Below, one piece after another: positions 45,416-56,759 of a stretch of 64,000 nucleotides of DNA. The DNA is from Patella vulgata (Eukaryota > Mollusca > Gastropoda > Patellidae), in assembly GCF_932274485.2 (NCBI RefSeq), contig NC_065879.2:63013459-63077458 (forward strand), read 5' to 3'. How positions within the stretch are numbered: position 1 is the first letter of the stretch; each line of letters starts with the position of its first letter. Below the pieces are notes generated by a model. It was not told the origin of the DNA. It did not search any database and saw only the letters and a program-made list of their open reading frames with translations. A program made the translations under genes and the position numbers.

Positions 45416-47534
45416 TCTAATAGCATGTCAATAGCCTGATTTATATTCAATAATCCGAAAACGAATTAGTACATTAGCTAAATGAACTCAATGATATATT
45501 CTGAACATTTTCCTAAATAAAAAAAATGTCAATATAACAATGTACATGGTCTTCCGCTGGCAGCGTTCTAGTAATGGGAAGCGCCCTAGTAATGGGAACC
45601 ACAATCATAGATTTTAACCATATCCACATAAATAAGCTAATGTTTGTGTATTTGGGTCGGGTTTGTGAAAGCTGACATTGCCTTCAATTTATCAATATCA
45701 CACAGAAACATTCTTATGATTGATAAATTCGCATTATGTTACTAATTCTATGCATATTTTACGTTTTGGAACTATTTCAAAACTGGGACGCTGCCCTTAA
45801 TGACACCATTTATTTAAAAATCGTTCTTTCCTTAAATTTTTAGCCAGTTGTATTGGAAATATATTTGGAACCTAGATAATGTAACTTTTTGTTGATAATA
45901 AAAATAAATTGGGGTATATGGGACTAAGACTAGTAGTTATTTCCTGAATTCACGATTGACCAATGTTGTCCGTCTATTTATAGAAATTCTTATTTTTTAT
46001 TACCCCTCTTCATCTCCTTTGCATGTCAATTTTTGTTTAAAATTTCCATTTTCTGCAAGGTTTTGGTGAATATTGATGATCCTGCGGTGGAAGGGTCACG
46101 AAATAAACAGACCAGAATTAGCGAAACCAAAATGACGTCACGGCGTATAGATTCCGTTAACCTGGCCTAGAAAAGCATCGAAATGATCATCCTATTTCAA
46201 TATATTTATCAATATATTATGAGTATTCAGACCATCGCAGGTCAAGAAACTCCGTGAATTTAAGAATTAAAGGGAGATAATTACTAGTCTTAATCAGACC
46301 ACTAGTAAATTCTACTATAAACGTACTCTTCTATTAATAGTCTGTCTCATTCTCCCTTTTCCCCATTTTTGTGTGACCATTTTTGTTGACGAAGAGTGTT
46401 TGAATTGACATTTCTGCCACGATTTGGTAAATATTTATGATTTGGAGGCAGAAGGATAGCAGTCTTTAACAAAGTTAAGAAGATAGTAACGGTGATATAT
46501 GTGCTGTCAATAGTACCAGTATGATTACTTCCTATTGTCTAACCCAAAATATCCGTGGTCAATTTCATACATGCTTTGTGGCAAGACATTGTAAGGTTTT
46601 CCGTCTGTAGTAGAGAGCGTTCAACCCAAAAAGTATTTGGGAAAAATTAAATCAAAGTAAATAAACAATTAATTCCCTTTAATTTACACCCTCTCACAAT
46701 CATTTATATACAGGGCACAATTCTATGGAATACAATTGCTGTTTATCAGTTGTTATAAGGGTTTTATTTTATAAAGAGAGTACATAGAGCTGATTTTCCA
46801 ACTCTACTTCCACGAGAGGGATTAAACAAAGAAATGGATGCTTCGAATGGTTTTGATTGGTTGATGAATACTAGGACCTGCTATAGTTTTCGGCGGAGTG
46901 GACACAATCGCCGAACTAGGCGGTGGCGATAAATATCACTAAGCGAAATTTGCTGGCGAAGGGTTCGGCTGAATGATTCGCCTAGGCTAAGTGTGTCCTA
47001 GGCATTAACCATGCATGGACCTTATAAGGTCGACGAATAAACTAATATTAGGTCCGTTGCTGCGTGGAGTAGGATTTGTAAAGTATGGCACGTTACCATA
47101 TTTTTTTATTGTTATATTAGCGCTGAATTAATTGAATAACTATATATATGATTATCCGTATCTATTCAGTTACATTGAGGGTGATTAGAAAAATTTAAGA
47201 ATTGTATAACATTTAAACAGAATTGTGTTTTCCCTATACAAAATGTATAATCAAAGGCGATTGGGCCCTTAGCACGAAAGACAAAATCGAACCAATAGTA
47301 AGCGAACGTTATAAATGGGGAACTATAAGTTTTCTTGATTGATAAATTTCGAGCGGTTCGGGGAATTGAATTCCGGGTCGTTCAATCGTTCAATCCAATG
47401 AGAAGAACACCAAAGACCCTCTCTTAATTTAATGTTGGGTTGTGTTGAGTTGACGTTACATTAATTAACATTAAAGTAAGAGAGTGGCTTTGGTGGTTTA
47501 CATCCTGTATAATGACTGGCATAAAGAACAGCGC
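45416..47534. other. non-coding stretch with R3 copies and an imperfect inverted repeat
   Basis: R3 copies lie at about 45920-46160 and 46260-46450. At 46896-47000, GGACACAATCGCC...CTAGGCG is mirrored by CGCCTAGGCTAAGTGTGTCC. No gene seen. Confidence 0.45.
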
Positions 47535-47760
47535 GATGCGAATTATTAAATATACAGTCACCATACTTTAAGCCTGAAATGTCATGATTTGTGTCAAGTT
47601 GAAGTTAGAGGTGGACAAGAATTAAGACATTACAGGACTGAAATCTTTATTCAATAATTTGCTTGTGCGCAGTATTCTTTATAAGTGGAGAGTGGGCGAA
47701 GATGTTAGAAATAAACCACGAGGTTAGACAGGAACCGTACTTTTTGTCACGAACAAGCAT
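47535..47760. repeat. two old SINE family A fragments in opposite orientation
   Basis: Plus strand: GATGCGAATTATTAAATA and TTTGTGTCAAGTTGAAGTTA. Then minus strand: CAATAATTTGCTTGTGCGCA, CTTTATAAGTGG and GAGGTTAGACAGGAACCG. Both are clearly more diverged than other copies in the window. Confidence 0.55.
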
Positions 47761-48509
47761 AAAAGGAAATGAAGCGGAGCGTTCACTTATTATTGTGTGT
47801 AAAGGGAGCTAACCCCGTTTTAAATACCAGTCATTATACCGGATTTAGCCCACCAAAGACCCTCTCTAACTTTAAACTAGTCAAGTCTTTAACTCAGTAT
47901 CATCCAGTCTTCGGCATTGCAAACACGACTTATTGGTCAGTTTAAATCAGTATTGATGTTGTTATCTTACCGTTAATGCTTCGGCTTCTGTTATCCAATA
48001 TTTACGACACAATGAAAATTTTAAACTTGGCACCCGAATCGCGTACCAGAATGCTTGCGAGCACCATTTGTAATGAGCGAGGCTAAACATATCCCACAAT
48101 GGAACATTGCTCTCTTTGCCTGTACATGCGCCTGTGGCATTAACTACTCTGAAAATATCCCATTAAACTAACCATACTGTACGTTTATTAAGTTAAATTT
48201 GGTAATATTATGGTAACACACGTTATTTGTCGTCAACTTCAATTTAATTTAAAACTATATTAATGTTTAATATTAACATTTATAATAACCCAGTACACAT
48301 GTGGTTTATCAATAAAACCATATCGATAGAATCATAAACATTCAGATTTAAATAAAGGAACCAAAATCTACTATAACAATTTAATATTTATGACCGATGG
48401 ATAAGATGTCTCTCGTAAACCCTTAATCGTATCTTTCTGGGTCAATATTTAACCTATTTAGCTCAAGTAAGTGTAAACAGAATGCAAACATGTATTTAAG
48501 AGCGTGTCC
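47761..48509. other. non-coding stretch, nothing recognised
   Basis: No exon or known element recognised. Confidence 0.4.
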
Positions 48510-49090
48510 GTCAGGGGTTTGGGTCAATTGTTTCTGTGAGATGGGTTAGTACCCAGATACATCTCCACAAAATATTAGATTGAATCAGTTGATACCGACC
48601 TTGGCAAATGTGAATAATATTTTTTAATGGAAAAATAAGCAAAAAAAACAAAACAAAAAAACCCCCCAAATTCGAACAATAATTGATTTTGAGAAACACA
48701 ATTTTGGTCATTAGTAAGACCACTCGGGCTCCTCCTACCCACCGAGTTTAAGGTTCTGCTGCTAATGATACCATGGTACTGGCGCGCTACCCAACTCTTT
48801 CTGAAAACTGAGAGGCTCGTCCTTGGAAGGGACTGGGACCAAAGTTGATTGTTATCCACAAATAGCAACCTCCCTACACAATAAATAATAAAAATGACAG
48901 GAACGGGCATACTAAAAGCAAGAGAAATAATTTAAAAACACCGAAAATTGGGATAAAATGTCCCGTTTATTAATACCCCATTTGAAGTATATGGACATTT
49001 TTACAAATTTAATCTATTCCATTTAGTAGTTAGAAAGAATGATTTAGATGGTGATGCATATGTATGGACAACTTTACAAAGTTAATATGT
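48510..49090 (-). repeat. dispersed repeat R1, minus-strand copy
   Basis: Reverse-complement match to 26.9-27.4 kb, including GGTCGGTATCAACTGATTCA and CTAACCCATCTCACAG. It has weak coding-like frames (SLPRTSLSVFRKSWVA). Identity unknown. Confidence 0.75.
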
Positions 49091-49119
49091 TCCAAGGATG
49101 ATTAAAATTTTGACTTGAG

Positions 49120-49220
49120 AGAGAGAAATGAGGTTTAAAGTTCACTCCACACAAACTAGGTCATTTTGGGACTAACATGGTATATAATTTTATGTCAATA
49201 ATTCATTTGCGCGTAATGAG
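49120..49220 (-). repeat. SINE family A tail fragment
   Basis: GAGAGAGAAATGAGGTTTAA, CACTCCACACAAACTAGGTC and CAATAATTCATTTGCGCGTA, the inverse of the family tail. It adjoins R1, as in the 26.8 kb copy. Confidence 0.78.
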
Positions 49221-49565
49221 AAAATCTACTGAACTGCGATGGCTCGTGTCACGTCGCCTATGGTGTTTCTGAGGGATGTACATGTTTGCTCTTGTAACAG
49301 GTTTTAAGGGCGGGGATCGGTTTTGTAGATGAGCTAGTGACATTAAACGGTAGTCACACGATCAGCAACATAATATGTTAATCAACATATCTTAAATGCA
49401 AAATTTCAACAACAATGCGTTAGCTTTAAAACATGTTCATTGATATTTAATAATGGGTAAATATGTCTTATCAATGCAAACATCAAAATGGGCCATTTTC
49501 GGGTTCACACCATATCCTAAATGTTTTCATCACAAAATTCATTTTCATAAACATTATGGATGGTA

Positions 49566-49880
49566 CCACACGTTTACACTGTCCATCATCAGGTGTACCA
49601 CCACACCTTAACACTGTTCATTATCGAGTGTACCACTACACCATTAAACTGTCCATTATCGGGTGTACCACTACATCTTTACACTGTCCATTTTCGGGTG
49701 TACTACTACATCTTTACACTGTCCATTTTCGGGTGTACCTCAACATCTTTACAATGCGCATTTTCATTGTCCATTATCGAGTGTACCTCCACTTTAGACT
49801 ATAAACACTGTCCTTTATCGGGTGTACCACAATTTTAAACCATAAACACTGTCCATTGTCGGGTGTGTAATGATTTTAAA
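49566..49880 (+). repeat. ~36 bp minisatellite
   Basis: Units of CACTGTCCATTATCGGGTGT then ACCACTACATCTTTA, about eight to nine copies with decay, ending at the SINE insertion. Confidence 0.92.
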
Positions 49881-49894
49881 CTATAAACACTCTT

Positions 49895-50143
49895 GGGGGG
49901 TTGGATGGCCGAATGATTAGTTTATCCTAAGGTCTGTTATTGAATCAACTGGCGTGGTTTTGATTCCCGGGTTATATGTGACAAGGAGTAGAGTCGCCTG
50001 TCCAACCTCGGGGATTTTCTTCAGGTTCTCCCGTTTCTTTAGACTGCTAAGCGCAAGCGAATCATGTAAATAAAATTGAACCATATGTTAGTCCCGAAAT
50101 GACCTAGTTTGTGTCGAGTGGACGTTAAACTCTATTTTTTTCT
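49895..50143 (+). repeat. SINE family A with 14 bp target duplication
   Basis: CTATAAACACTCTT flanks it exactly at 49881-49894 and 50144-50157. The target is the minisatellite itself, whose text (CACTCTTCATTGTCGG) resumes afterwards. The head has ATGGCCGAATGATTAG and the B-box GGTTTTGATTCCCGG. Confidence 0.95.
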
Positions 50144-50367
50144 CTATAAACACTCTTCATTGTCGGTGGGGAGGGGGGGGGGGGGCAACGTTGGCGTGGT
50201 GACCGCAATTTTGATTGAGAAACAAGATCCTATGAGGGCAAAAGAAACCCGCAATATTTATATCGTTATATAATCGCGAAGGCGGATGTGTATTTTTCTC
50301 AAAAAAATGTCGCTGTGTGGAACGTATCTGAGTCACGGTATGTGTTTGACGAGTGTTTGGTCATAAT

Positions 50368-50373
50368 TTTATT
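50368..50373 (-). promoter_or_regulatory. possible polyadenylation signal of the transporter gene
   Basis: AATAAA on the minus strand, about 118 bp after the stop codon. A plausible position, but not unique in AT-rich DNA. Confidence 0.35.
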
Positions 50374-50490
50374 CCATTTACGAGGGGATGGGTCACCAAA
50401 ACTGAACAGAGCACAACAACGCTAAACCCGTAGTTATTATTGGTTGTTATATTCTCGTAACTGGACTAAACATCTAATAAAAATCTGTCA

Positions 50491-53400
50491 TCAACAATCT
50501 CTATTATCTGTTTTTTGACGGATGAAGTTTCCTACAATCACTAATCCCACAAAAGCCGCAATCTCGTATACAACTGTGACAAGCATCAACGTCATCAGAG
50601 ATCCTGGTCCTTCAGAATCAAATAATTTCCCGCCAATAAACGGTATCAAGATTTCCCCGATACCGGATGCAACAAGACACGTTGAGATGACACTTCCGGT
50701 TACCGGCATGAACTGGTCACTCCACGCTAGCACCGTGGGAAGATATGTCGCCGCGAAAACTCCAAGAATAGAAGTACCAATCCATAGAACGTCTTCACGC
50801 TTTTCGCCAACAACAACCAAAACAATAACAGATATCAACAGCCCAGCAAAGTTCATCAAAAGAAGAGCAAAGAGATTCAAATATCTAGACAGAACTAAGT
50901 TAGCAACACGTCCTAACAAAAACGAACCCCAAAATAATGACGTCATAGTCGCCATTTTGGATTTATTCAATTGAAGTTTGCCCTCCACTCCAAAAGGTGA
51001 CAATAAATCCCCGTATGCCAAACATAGTCCAAATATCGGAATGTGAAAAAGGAATAGAAGGGACAGATACAGAACTGATCCCTTATGAAATGTTCCAAAT
51101 GATACACGATTAAATTCTTCATATGGAATTACGCCTTTCCGTCTCTCAAAGTAGTAATAGTAGGCAAACGCAATTGCAGGAGGGACGGATAGTATCCCGA
51201 TTATAATGTATGCTCCTTGTACTTGAGTTTCACCGTAGGTATAGCAAGACGGTTCGCCAGTTAATGTGTAATTGGTACATATCACAGTACCGTACGGAGA
51301 ACTAACGTAATGTCCTCGTTGCAACGTATATATAGGGTGATCCACGGTGGCTTGACTGTAACTAACCGAGTGTTTACCTGCTAAAAATGGTTCAGCTATA
51401 AAGGGCGCTAAGAATGACGCGATACCACCACCCAGTGCCACGAACTGGAATGATACACCTTTACTGTCTTTCCATAATGAATTACACACAGTCATGATGG
51501 CTGAAATAAAAGAACATATACGAAAATTAAACTTAACACAGATCATGCTAAAATGACTAACGATATATTGGTTAAAATGTCCGACGATTTCAATACATAC
51601 AACTGTGTCTATAGTCCTCGCCAACGTTACACTCTCCTTGCTTCTTGCCAGATATTACAGTTGTGTTTATCCATACCATTTGTCATAGAGCCGGGGAGAG
51701 CTTTCTTTTTGTGACCCAAACTAGCATGTAAACATTATAGCTGTACCTTTTCATCTTTATCCCAAATGATGAAAAACCAAGATCCCGTGTACACGTTGGC
51801 GTGCACGTAAAAGAAGCCCAAGTAGTTGGAATGGGATATATGAGTATTCCGTAGTGCCGTTGTCCGAGCAAAATTTTCCTAATAGCACACTGTATATCGT
51901 ATGCCTGTCTTGATTCGCAAACAAGTCAGGACAGAACAAAGGGAATTAAGCCCCATTTTATTTCATTTCACTTATTATCAATTGAACCCCATTCCCGAAA
52001 ACAAATAATAATCTCATTAAGGAAACATATACCAACCAAAGTGGTAATTAGCTCCTTTAAATTACTTACCGTAATCTGCGATTCCTTTGGTACAACCTTG
52101 TAGAAAGAACAAAATCATGAGATACACATAACTGGAGCTCAATGTTAATACAATGTTTACAACACTTCCAAGTCCTATCGACACGGCTAGGACAACTCGC
52201 AAGCTGCAGTATCGCTCAGCCACAAAACACAGTAAAATTCCCATTATGAATCCAGCACCAGCAACAAAAAAGATGTATGTAATGAGATTCATCTCCACTT
52301 GAACTAAAATCTGTAGATCTATTAATGTAGGTCCAAGGATGCCATTATTAAAGCCCTATAAAGAGACAAACAAATAGTTCAACAATCTACCCAACATGGT
52401 CTTTAAATATTATTCTATTAAAATTATTACACTAATAAAGGATCAATATGTCCCCAGTCCTGCAACAGGCGCCTTTTCCACTCATAAATTGAAGAGACTG
52501 TTCCAGTCAGATTCGAATTCTGGGACTGCGGCTTCAGAGCCACGCATTATATTTACAGGTAATTATTTCATAATGCAAAATTTTATCTTTTTTTGATAGA
52601 GTGGCGTCCTCATCTGCTTGTGTGGCTTACAGTCGCATCCTGATCCTGTTGAAACACATAGAGTCTCGCATTGAGGTCACCCCAGACTTTATATTTAAAA
52701 AAAGATCAGTGGCAGACACATTTCCGGAATTTGTCAACATCCACATTAACGATAATGTAAAATAATATAGGTATAATACTTTTTGAGTTATTCCACTTTA
52801 AATAGTGTACTCGTTTCTTCTATGCCACCCGATATATGTTTAATATTAACCGTCGTTAGTCTAGATTTGTATAATCATCATAATTTGTAATCATATGGAT
52901 AAACCAGTTATAAAATGTATAATACACCACTTTCATTACATATAGCTTGTGTAGCCAAATGTAGCGATGGTTTTCGCTTAGCTTTACATCAACTTACGTG
53001 CCATAACGTGTACCTTGAAGGTTTGGGGTTTAACTTCCCGTCTAATCAAATTGTCTATATTGTTATACGGGGCTGTGTATTGTGATGAGTTCTGGGAAAA
53101 CGATGGCGAGGCTGATTTTGATTTAAAAGCTATAATCATTTGATATAGAGAGATATCTTCATGGTATGATACGGGCTCATTAACAGTTGTTGCACCCTGC
53201 AACTCGGACAAGGGGGAAACCCTGGGATCAAACTCAGGACCCCCACCCCCGAGTCTGAAAACCAGCGCCCCACTAGTTGAGCAACATTTACTCACATAAG
53301 ATTATAAAATACGAAATACAGATCTTTATCATATCTTGGTATTTTGCTTAAAATATCCAGCAGTAGACCAATCTGTACATGCTCGGTAGTAAAATGGTAA

Positions 53401-53683
53401 ATGAAAAGGCCAAGATGTTAGAGATAACAATATTATATGTTTTAGTTTTCCTAATGAAAGCCAGACGTTAAACATACCCTGAAGATCGGGTGTTAATGGT
53501 CAGGCGTATATATTTCTTGATATTCATAAATATGTGCTTAAAATATGGAAAATCTTTACCCACGCCCTTCCTCTTTTGATCGCCTATAAACAAATGTGTA
53601 ATACTTACTATAAGAAAGAAGCCATAGAAGAGCCAAACAGTTTGTATAATCCTGAATCGAAATGATTCCGGTTCATTCTCCAT
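50491..53683 (-). CDS. MFS sugar transporter, NaGLT1/MFSD4-like, three coding exons
   Basis: Exons on the minus strand: 53683-53609 (25 codons, starting MENEPESFRFRIIQTVWLFY), 52355-52070 and 51500-50491 (ending IRQKTDNRDC then TGA). Donors ATA/GTAAGT and ACG/GTAAGT and acceptors TTTATAG/GGC and TTTCAG/CC keep phase, giving 456 residues. The family is the Na+-dependent glucose transporter 1/MFSD4 branch of the major facilitator superfamily, usually about 480-500 residues in the plasma membrane. Family marks are GFNNGILGPTLIDL after membrane span 1, GAGFIMGILL, GCTKGIADYA with NSLW, FVALGGGIASFLAPFIAEP before the central loop, and GRVANLVLSRYLNLFALLLM in the second half. About 11-12 hydrophobic spans are visible, with the tyrosine-rich loop start YYYYFERRKG between halves. 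No break is seen, so it looks intact. The exact substrate is inferred from the family. Confidence 0.92.
51690..51972 (+). repeat. SINE family B, 3' two-thirds, in intron 2
   Basis: GATGAAAAACCAAGATCCCG, TACACGTTGGCGTGCACGTA, GTTGGAATGGGATATATGAG, GTAGTGCCGTTG, and a tail CCCCATTTTATTTCATTTCA. The CGTTGGCGTGCACGT segment extends what the 15.1 and 44.9 kb copies show of the family body. It lies antisense to the transporter. Confidence 0.7.
52356..53608 (-). other. intron 1 of the transporter gene
   Basis: A 1253 bp intron with donor GTAAGT and acceptor TTTATAG. It holds one SINE-like repeat (53168-53286) and no other recognised feature. Confidence 0.85.
53168..53286 (-). repeat. tRNA-like SINE family C in intron 1
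   Basis: On the minus strand: TTGCTCAACTAGTGGGGCGC (A-box-like), then GAGTTTGATCCCAGGG (B-box-like) at suitable spacing, followed by TTTCCCCCTTGTCCGAGTTG. Only one copy is in the window, so the family call is tentative. Confidence 0.55.
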
Positions 53684-53990
53684 GATGCTGGTAAGGGATG
53701 ATGCTATTCCGGAATAAACTGATGCTAACCCTACTCAATGCTTACAGCAGTTTTAGACTTACACCTGCCAATATTGTCCTTGCTGTTGTTATGCGCGATG
53801 ATGGATACAAGCTACAAAGAAAATAAGAGCCTTGTAAAGTTATACATCTTGTCAACCGTATTTTAATTCAACTCGAACCATAATAATAATTGTAAAAATG
53901 AAATTAAATAGCTTTAACCTCCTACTTACGCCATTCAGTGTGCTATGAGTTAAATTTTCCCAAATAGTGGCGCTGCGACCTATTCTTATT
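53684..53990 (-). promoter_or_regulatory. 5' flank of the transporter gene, possible leader exons
   Basis: Immediately upstream of the ATG is an acceptor-like TTACCAG. A donor-like GTAAGTC at about 53765 and an acceptor-like TTTTCTTTGTAG at about 53813 could bound a small untranslated exon (53767-53812). A further donor-like GGCGTAAGTAGG is near 53930. No TATA box is evident. All of this is splice-site inspection only. Confidence 0.25.
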
Positions 53991-54128
53991 TTGAATGCCG
54001 ACTGCAACGGGTTCTTTTACTCGCACGCACAACTGACAAGGGAAATCGGGCCGGAAAATCCCCAAGGACATTCCTGGCCAACACCGGGAGCGGATCCTAG
54101 AACCCAAGCTAGCGAGTCAGCGAGTTCC
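53990..54128 (-). repeat. SINE family B, degraded, upstream of the transporter
   Basis: On the minus strand: CTAGCTTGGGTTCTAGGATCC (B-box region), CCGGTGTTGGCCAGGAA, GGGGATTTTCCGGC and TTCCCTTGTCAGTTGTGCG, following the body order of the 15.0 kb copy. Confidence 0.6.
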
Positions 54129-54149
54129 TTATAATTTTAGAACACGAAA

Positions 54150-54362
54150 AGTAAGTTAAAAGTTATACCATATTCTTAAATATTTCTGATCTTAAACTAT
54201 GTCATTCTGAGACTAACCTATAATTCCTGAACATAAGCACATGTCTAACATCTAAATCCTAAATCGTTAAGTAAGTTACCACTTCATTAAATATATCTGA
54301 TATCAAATTATATCATTTTGAGACTAACCTGAACATAAACACGTGTTTAACATCTAAATCCC
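54150..54362 (+). repeat. degenerate ~113 bp tandem duplication
   Basis: AGTAAGTTAAAAGTTATACC...GAGACTAACCT...CTAACATCTAAATCC is followed by AGTAAGTTACCACTTCATTA...GAGACTAACCT...TTAACATCTAAATCC. Confidence 0.85.
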
Positions 54363-55435
54363 CAATAATAGATAATATTACCGAAACCAATCTGTCAAGA
54401 CGACGTGTGGTTTTTCCTGTGTTGCTGCTAGGTCGTTCCTAACCATTGATAAGATCAACTAAATGTTAGTGATATATTTGATGCGTGCTGTCACCGGGAA
54501 ACTCCTATTTTATTGATTTTGTACCGCCAACGAGGTGCTATAACTATTAATAATACACCATTGTTTAATATTTAATTTATTCCTTTTGTTATTTATCCCT
54601 CAACCAATTATGGATTTACATCTAAATTATACATTACAACCTCACGGCATTATATTTAATCGGATTGTTTACTTATCTAATCGTAATATTTGGATATGCT
54701 TCAGATACCAATTCACATGTAAATCTTCATTCCAGCCATGCAGCAAAATACCACTACGGCTAGATTGTAATAAAGTAAGGTCTGTATTTTTTTCACCTTG
54801 AAAATCTTTAGTGTCATCTACTGATATTTTCTACCTTTGCCCGTTTCCTTATCGATTAAAATATGTATATTTGGATCATTGTTTGCGTGGAGAATGATTG
54901 GGATTTCTAGTTTATCCCACCTGCTCTACTTTTCTGTCCATTTCTATGAAATAAAGGCCAGATTGAAGCTGTTTATGTGAACTTATTTGAAGAACATATT
55001 TTTTTGGTAAATTTTTATTGATTTCCAAGAAAACACATTATACCACATTTTGAAGTGAAAACATGAAAAAGTTCAAAAATATATTTTTTTTCACACATTT
55101 ACAATGCTATAACAATAAGAAATTCTTTAATACCACTCAAAAAAGAAGTCTTTTTATATAAAGAACTATCTGTGCATACTAACTTACGATGTCAAGCATA
55201 GTTACCACAAGATAGTCACAATACATAGTTCATAGTTAGCACAAGATGGAGTAGGGTAATGTGGGGTAAAGCGCCCACCTTAAGAGAAACTCTGGGCCCA
55301 ATTCATATTTCTCAACCTTCAGAAACCACTTCAGGATTATATCAAACTACTGATGATATTGTGTTGTTTAACTTATTTTTATCAGGTTATGTCTATAATA
55401 AGTAAACTTGTGAGTAAAATACCAAAAACCAAAAA
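54363..55435. other. non-coding stretch with a segment shared with 58.4 kb
   Basis: At 54703-54742, ATGCTTCAGATACCAATTCA then CATGTAAATCTTCATTCCAGCC recurs inverted near 58405-58455. This is a short piece of an unknown dispersed repeat. No gene seen. Confidence 0.5.
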
Positions 55436-55503
55436 TGGGGCGGAATACCCCACAAATTGGGCGGAATACCCCACACGTGGGGCGGAATACCGGACATGTG
55501 GGG
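55436..55503 (+). repeat. ~20 bp minisatellite, three units
   Basis: GGGGCGGAATACCCCACAAA and two near copies (GGGCGGAATACCCCACACGT and a variant). Confidence 0.88.
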
Positions 55504-55929
55504 CTAAATGGGTAACATCGTATATAAAGTACCACGTTGGGTTAAGGGCCTACCATGAAAATCTCGGATATGATTGGCAGTAGAGAGTCATGTGTTATCA
55601 CACAGTAGGGTTTTAATGACGGCGCGTGTCCTCCAAAATATTGAAGTTGTAGACAAAAATGTATGTATTCTGTGTGACTTTCAAATTTTGGGGTCACTTT
55701 TTCTTAAATTGTAGATGGGAGTCATCGAGTGTAGCTGGGTAGCTATGAAAGCTATAGAAATCAAATTTATATCGATAATAACACCAGTATTTAATATCGG
55801 CCATTTTAAAACTTGTGCGACTGGTGGAAGTGGGAGAAATAGCCCACTACTGCTCGCGGCATATCGCCTATACCTGGGCAACATAACCACACCTGGGCTT
55901 ATTTCCCCAAAATGATGCAAACAATTTTC
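55504..55929. other. non-coding stretch, nothing recognised
   Basis: Short opposite-strand frames overlap. No family recognised. Confidence 0.4.
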
Positions 55930-56200
55930 ATACGCCCATATTGATATGTGGTCGTATACTGCCGTCGTCCCCATCCGTCCGTCCGTCGGCCCGTCCGTAC
56001 GTCGGTCCGGCGTCCAAAATCGCTTGTGGAAAATTGCTTGTTGAGGCTTTAGGGGCTAACGTTAATATCGGATTGACTTTAAATTTATACACTGTGTTTA
56101 AGGTCATGAGACGAAGAACCCTATTGATTTTCAACAATTTCCGATAATTACTGCCAGAGTGAAGGCCCTTGATCACTTTGAAAATTCTTGTGGAGCGCTC
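55930..56200 (+). repeat. dispersed repeat starting CATACGCCCATATTG with GTCC-rich core
   Basis: CATACGCCCATATTGATATG then TGGTCGTAT and a GTCCGTCCGTCG-rich stretch, then non-coding text. The form resembles common invertebrate interspersed repeats, and the motif near 36.3 kb may be a relative. No ends were defined. Confidence 0.4.
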
Positions 56201-56683
56201 AAGAGACTAAAACGATAATAATTGTTACCTTTATAATAGAAACATTTTAAGACATGTTATTGCCGTAAACATATTAAAATATCGCAAACTGGGCACGCAG
56301 AAAAGGGTATTTAAACCAGCTTTGGTGGCAAAATGTTCTTTATTTCACAGAATCAAGGGATAAATAAACTACCATACTGTAAAATTTCATAAGCCTCCTA
56401 TGTTGCATTGTATTCACGACGCCTATTTCACACAAAATCGTACTATATATCCAAGTGGACCTTCCATATAAACATCTATCTGCATAATAAGTTTATGAAA
56501 ATACGCATTTAAACAACATTTAAATATTATCTACCACCTGTAGCACTTTCCACTCGAACTACAAATAAATTGTTTATTGGAATTTTCGATTAAACGGAAA
56601 CGTTCTTGTTGCTGTAAAATATTCGATCAAAATACCAAGTGTTAATTTAAGGCTTACCATGTGATACAAAAATTTGCAACACG

Positions 56684-56753
56684 TTTGTTGTCATTTAATG
56701 CAGAAAGATATGTCGTTAAAACGACATATCTTTCTGCATTAAATGACAACAAA
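56684..56753. repeat. perfect palindrome, 34 bp arms, 2 bp spacer
   Basis: The arm at 56684-56717 (TTTGTTGTCATTTAATGCAG then AAAGATATGTCGTT) is followed by AA and its exact reverse complement at 56720-56753. AAATTGTTTATTGGA occurs just after it and also near 56566, as a direct repeat. Confidence 0.97.
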
Positions 56754-56759
56754 TTGTTT

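Noticed and set aside
47896-48200. Possible retrovirus or LTR element in the repeat-rich 43-50 kb part
   Set aside because: No gag, protease, integrase or paired long terminal repeats were seen; all identifiable pieces are SINEs, MITEs or unknown dispersed repeats.
49463-49838. Two plus-strand frames with repeated VYHHT and SGVPLHL units
   Set aside because: Produced by the ~36 bp minisatellite, whose length is a multiple of three.
50522-50974. 150-residue plus-strand frame
   Set aside because: Antisense of exon 3 of the transporter gene.
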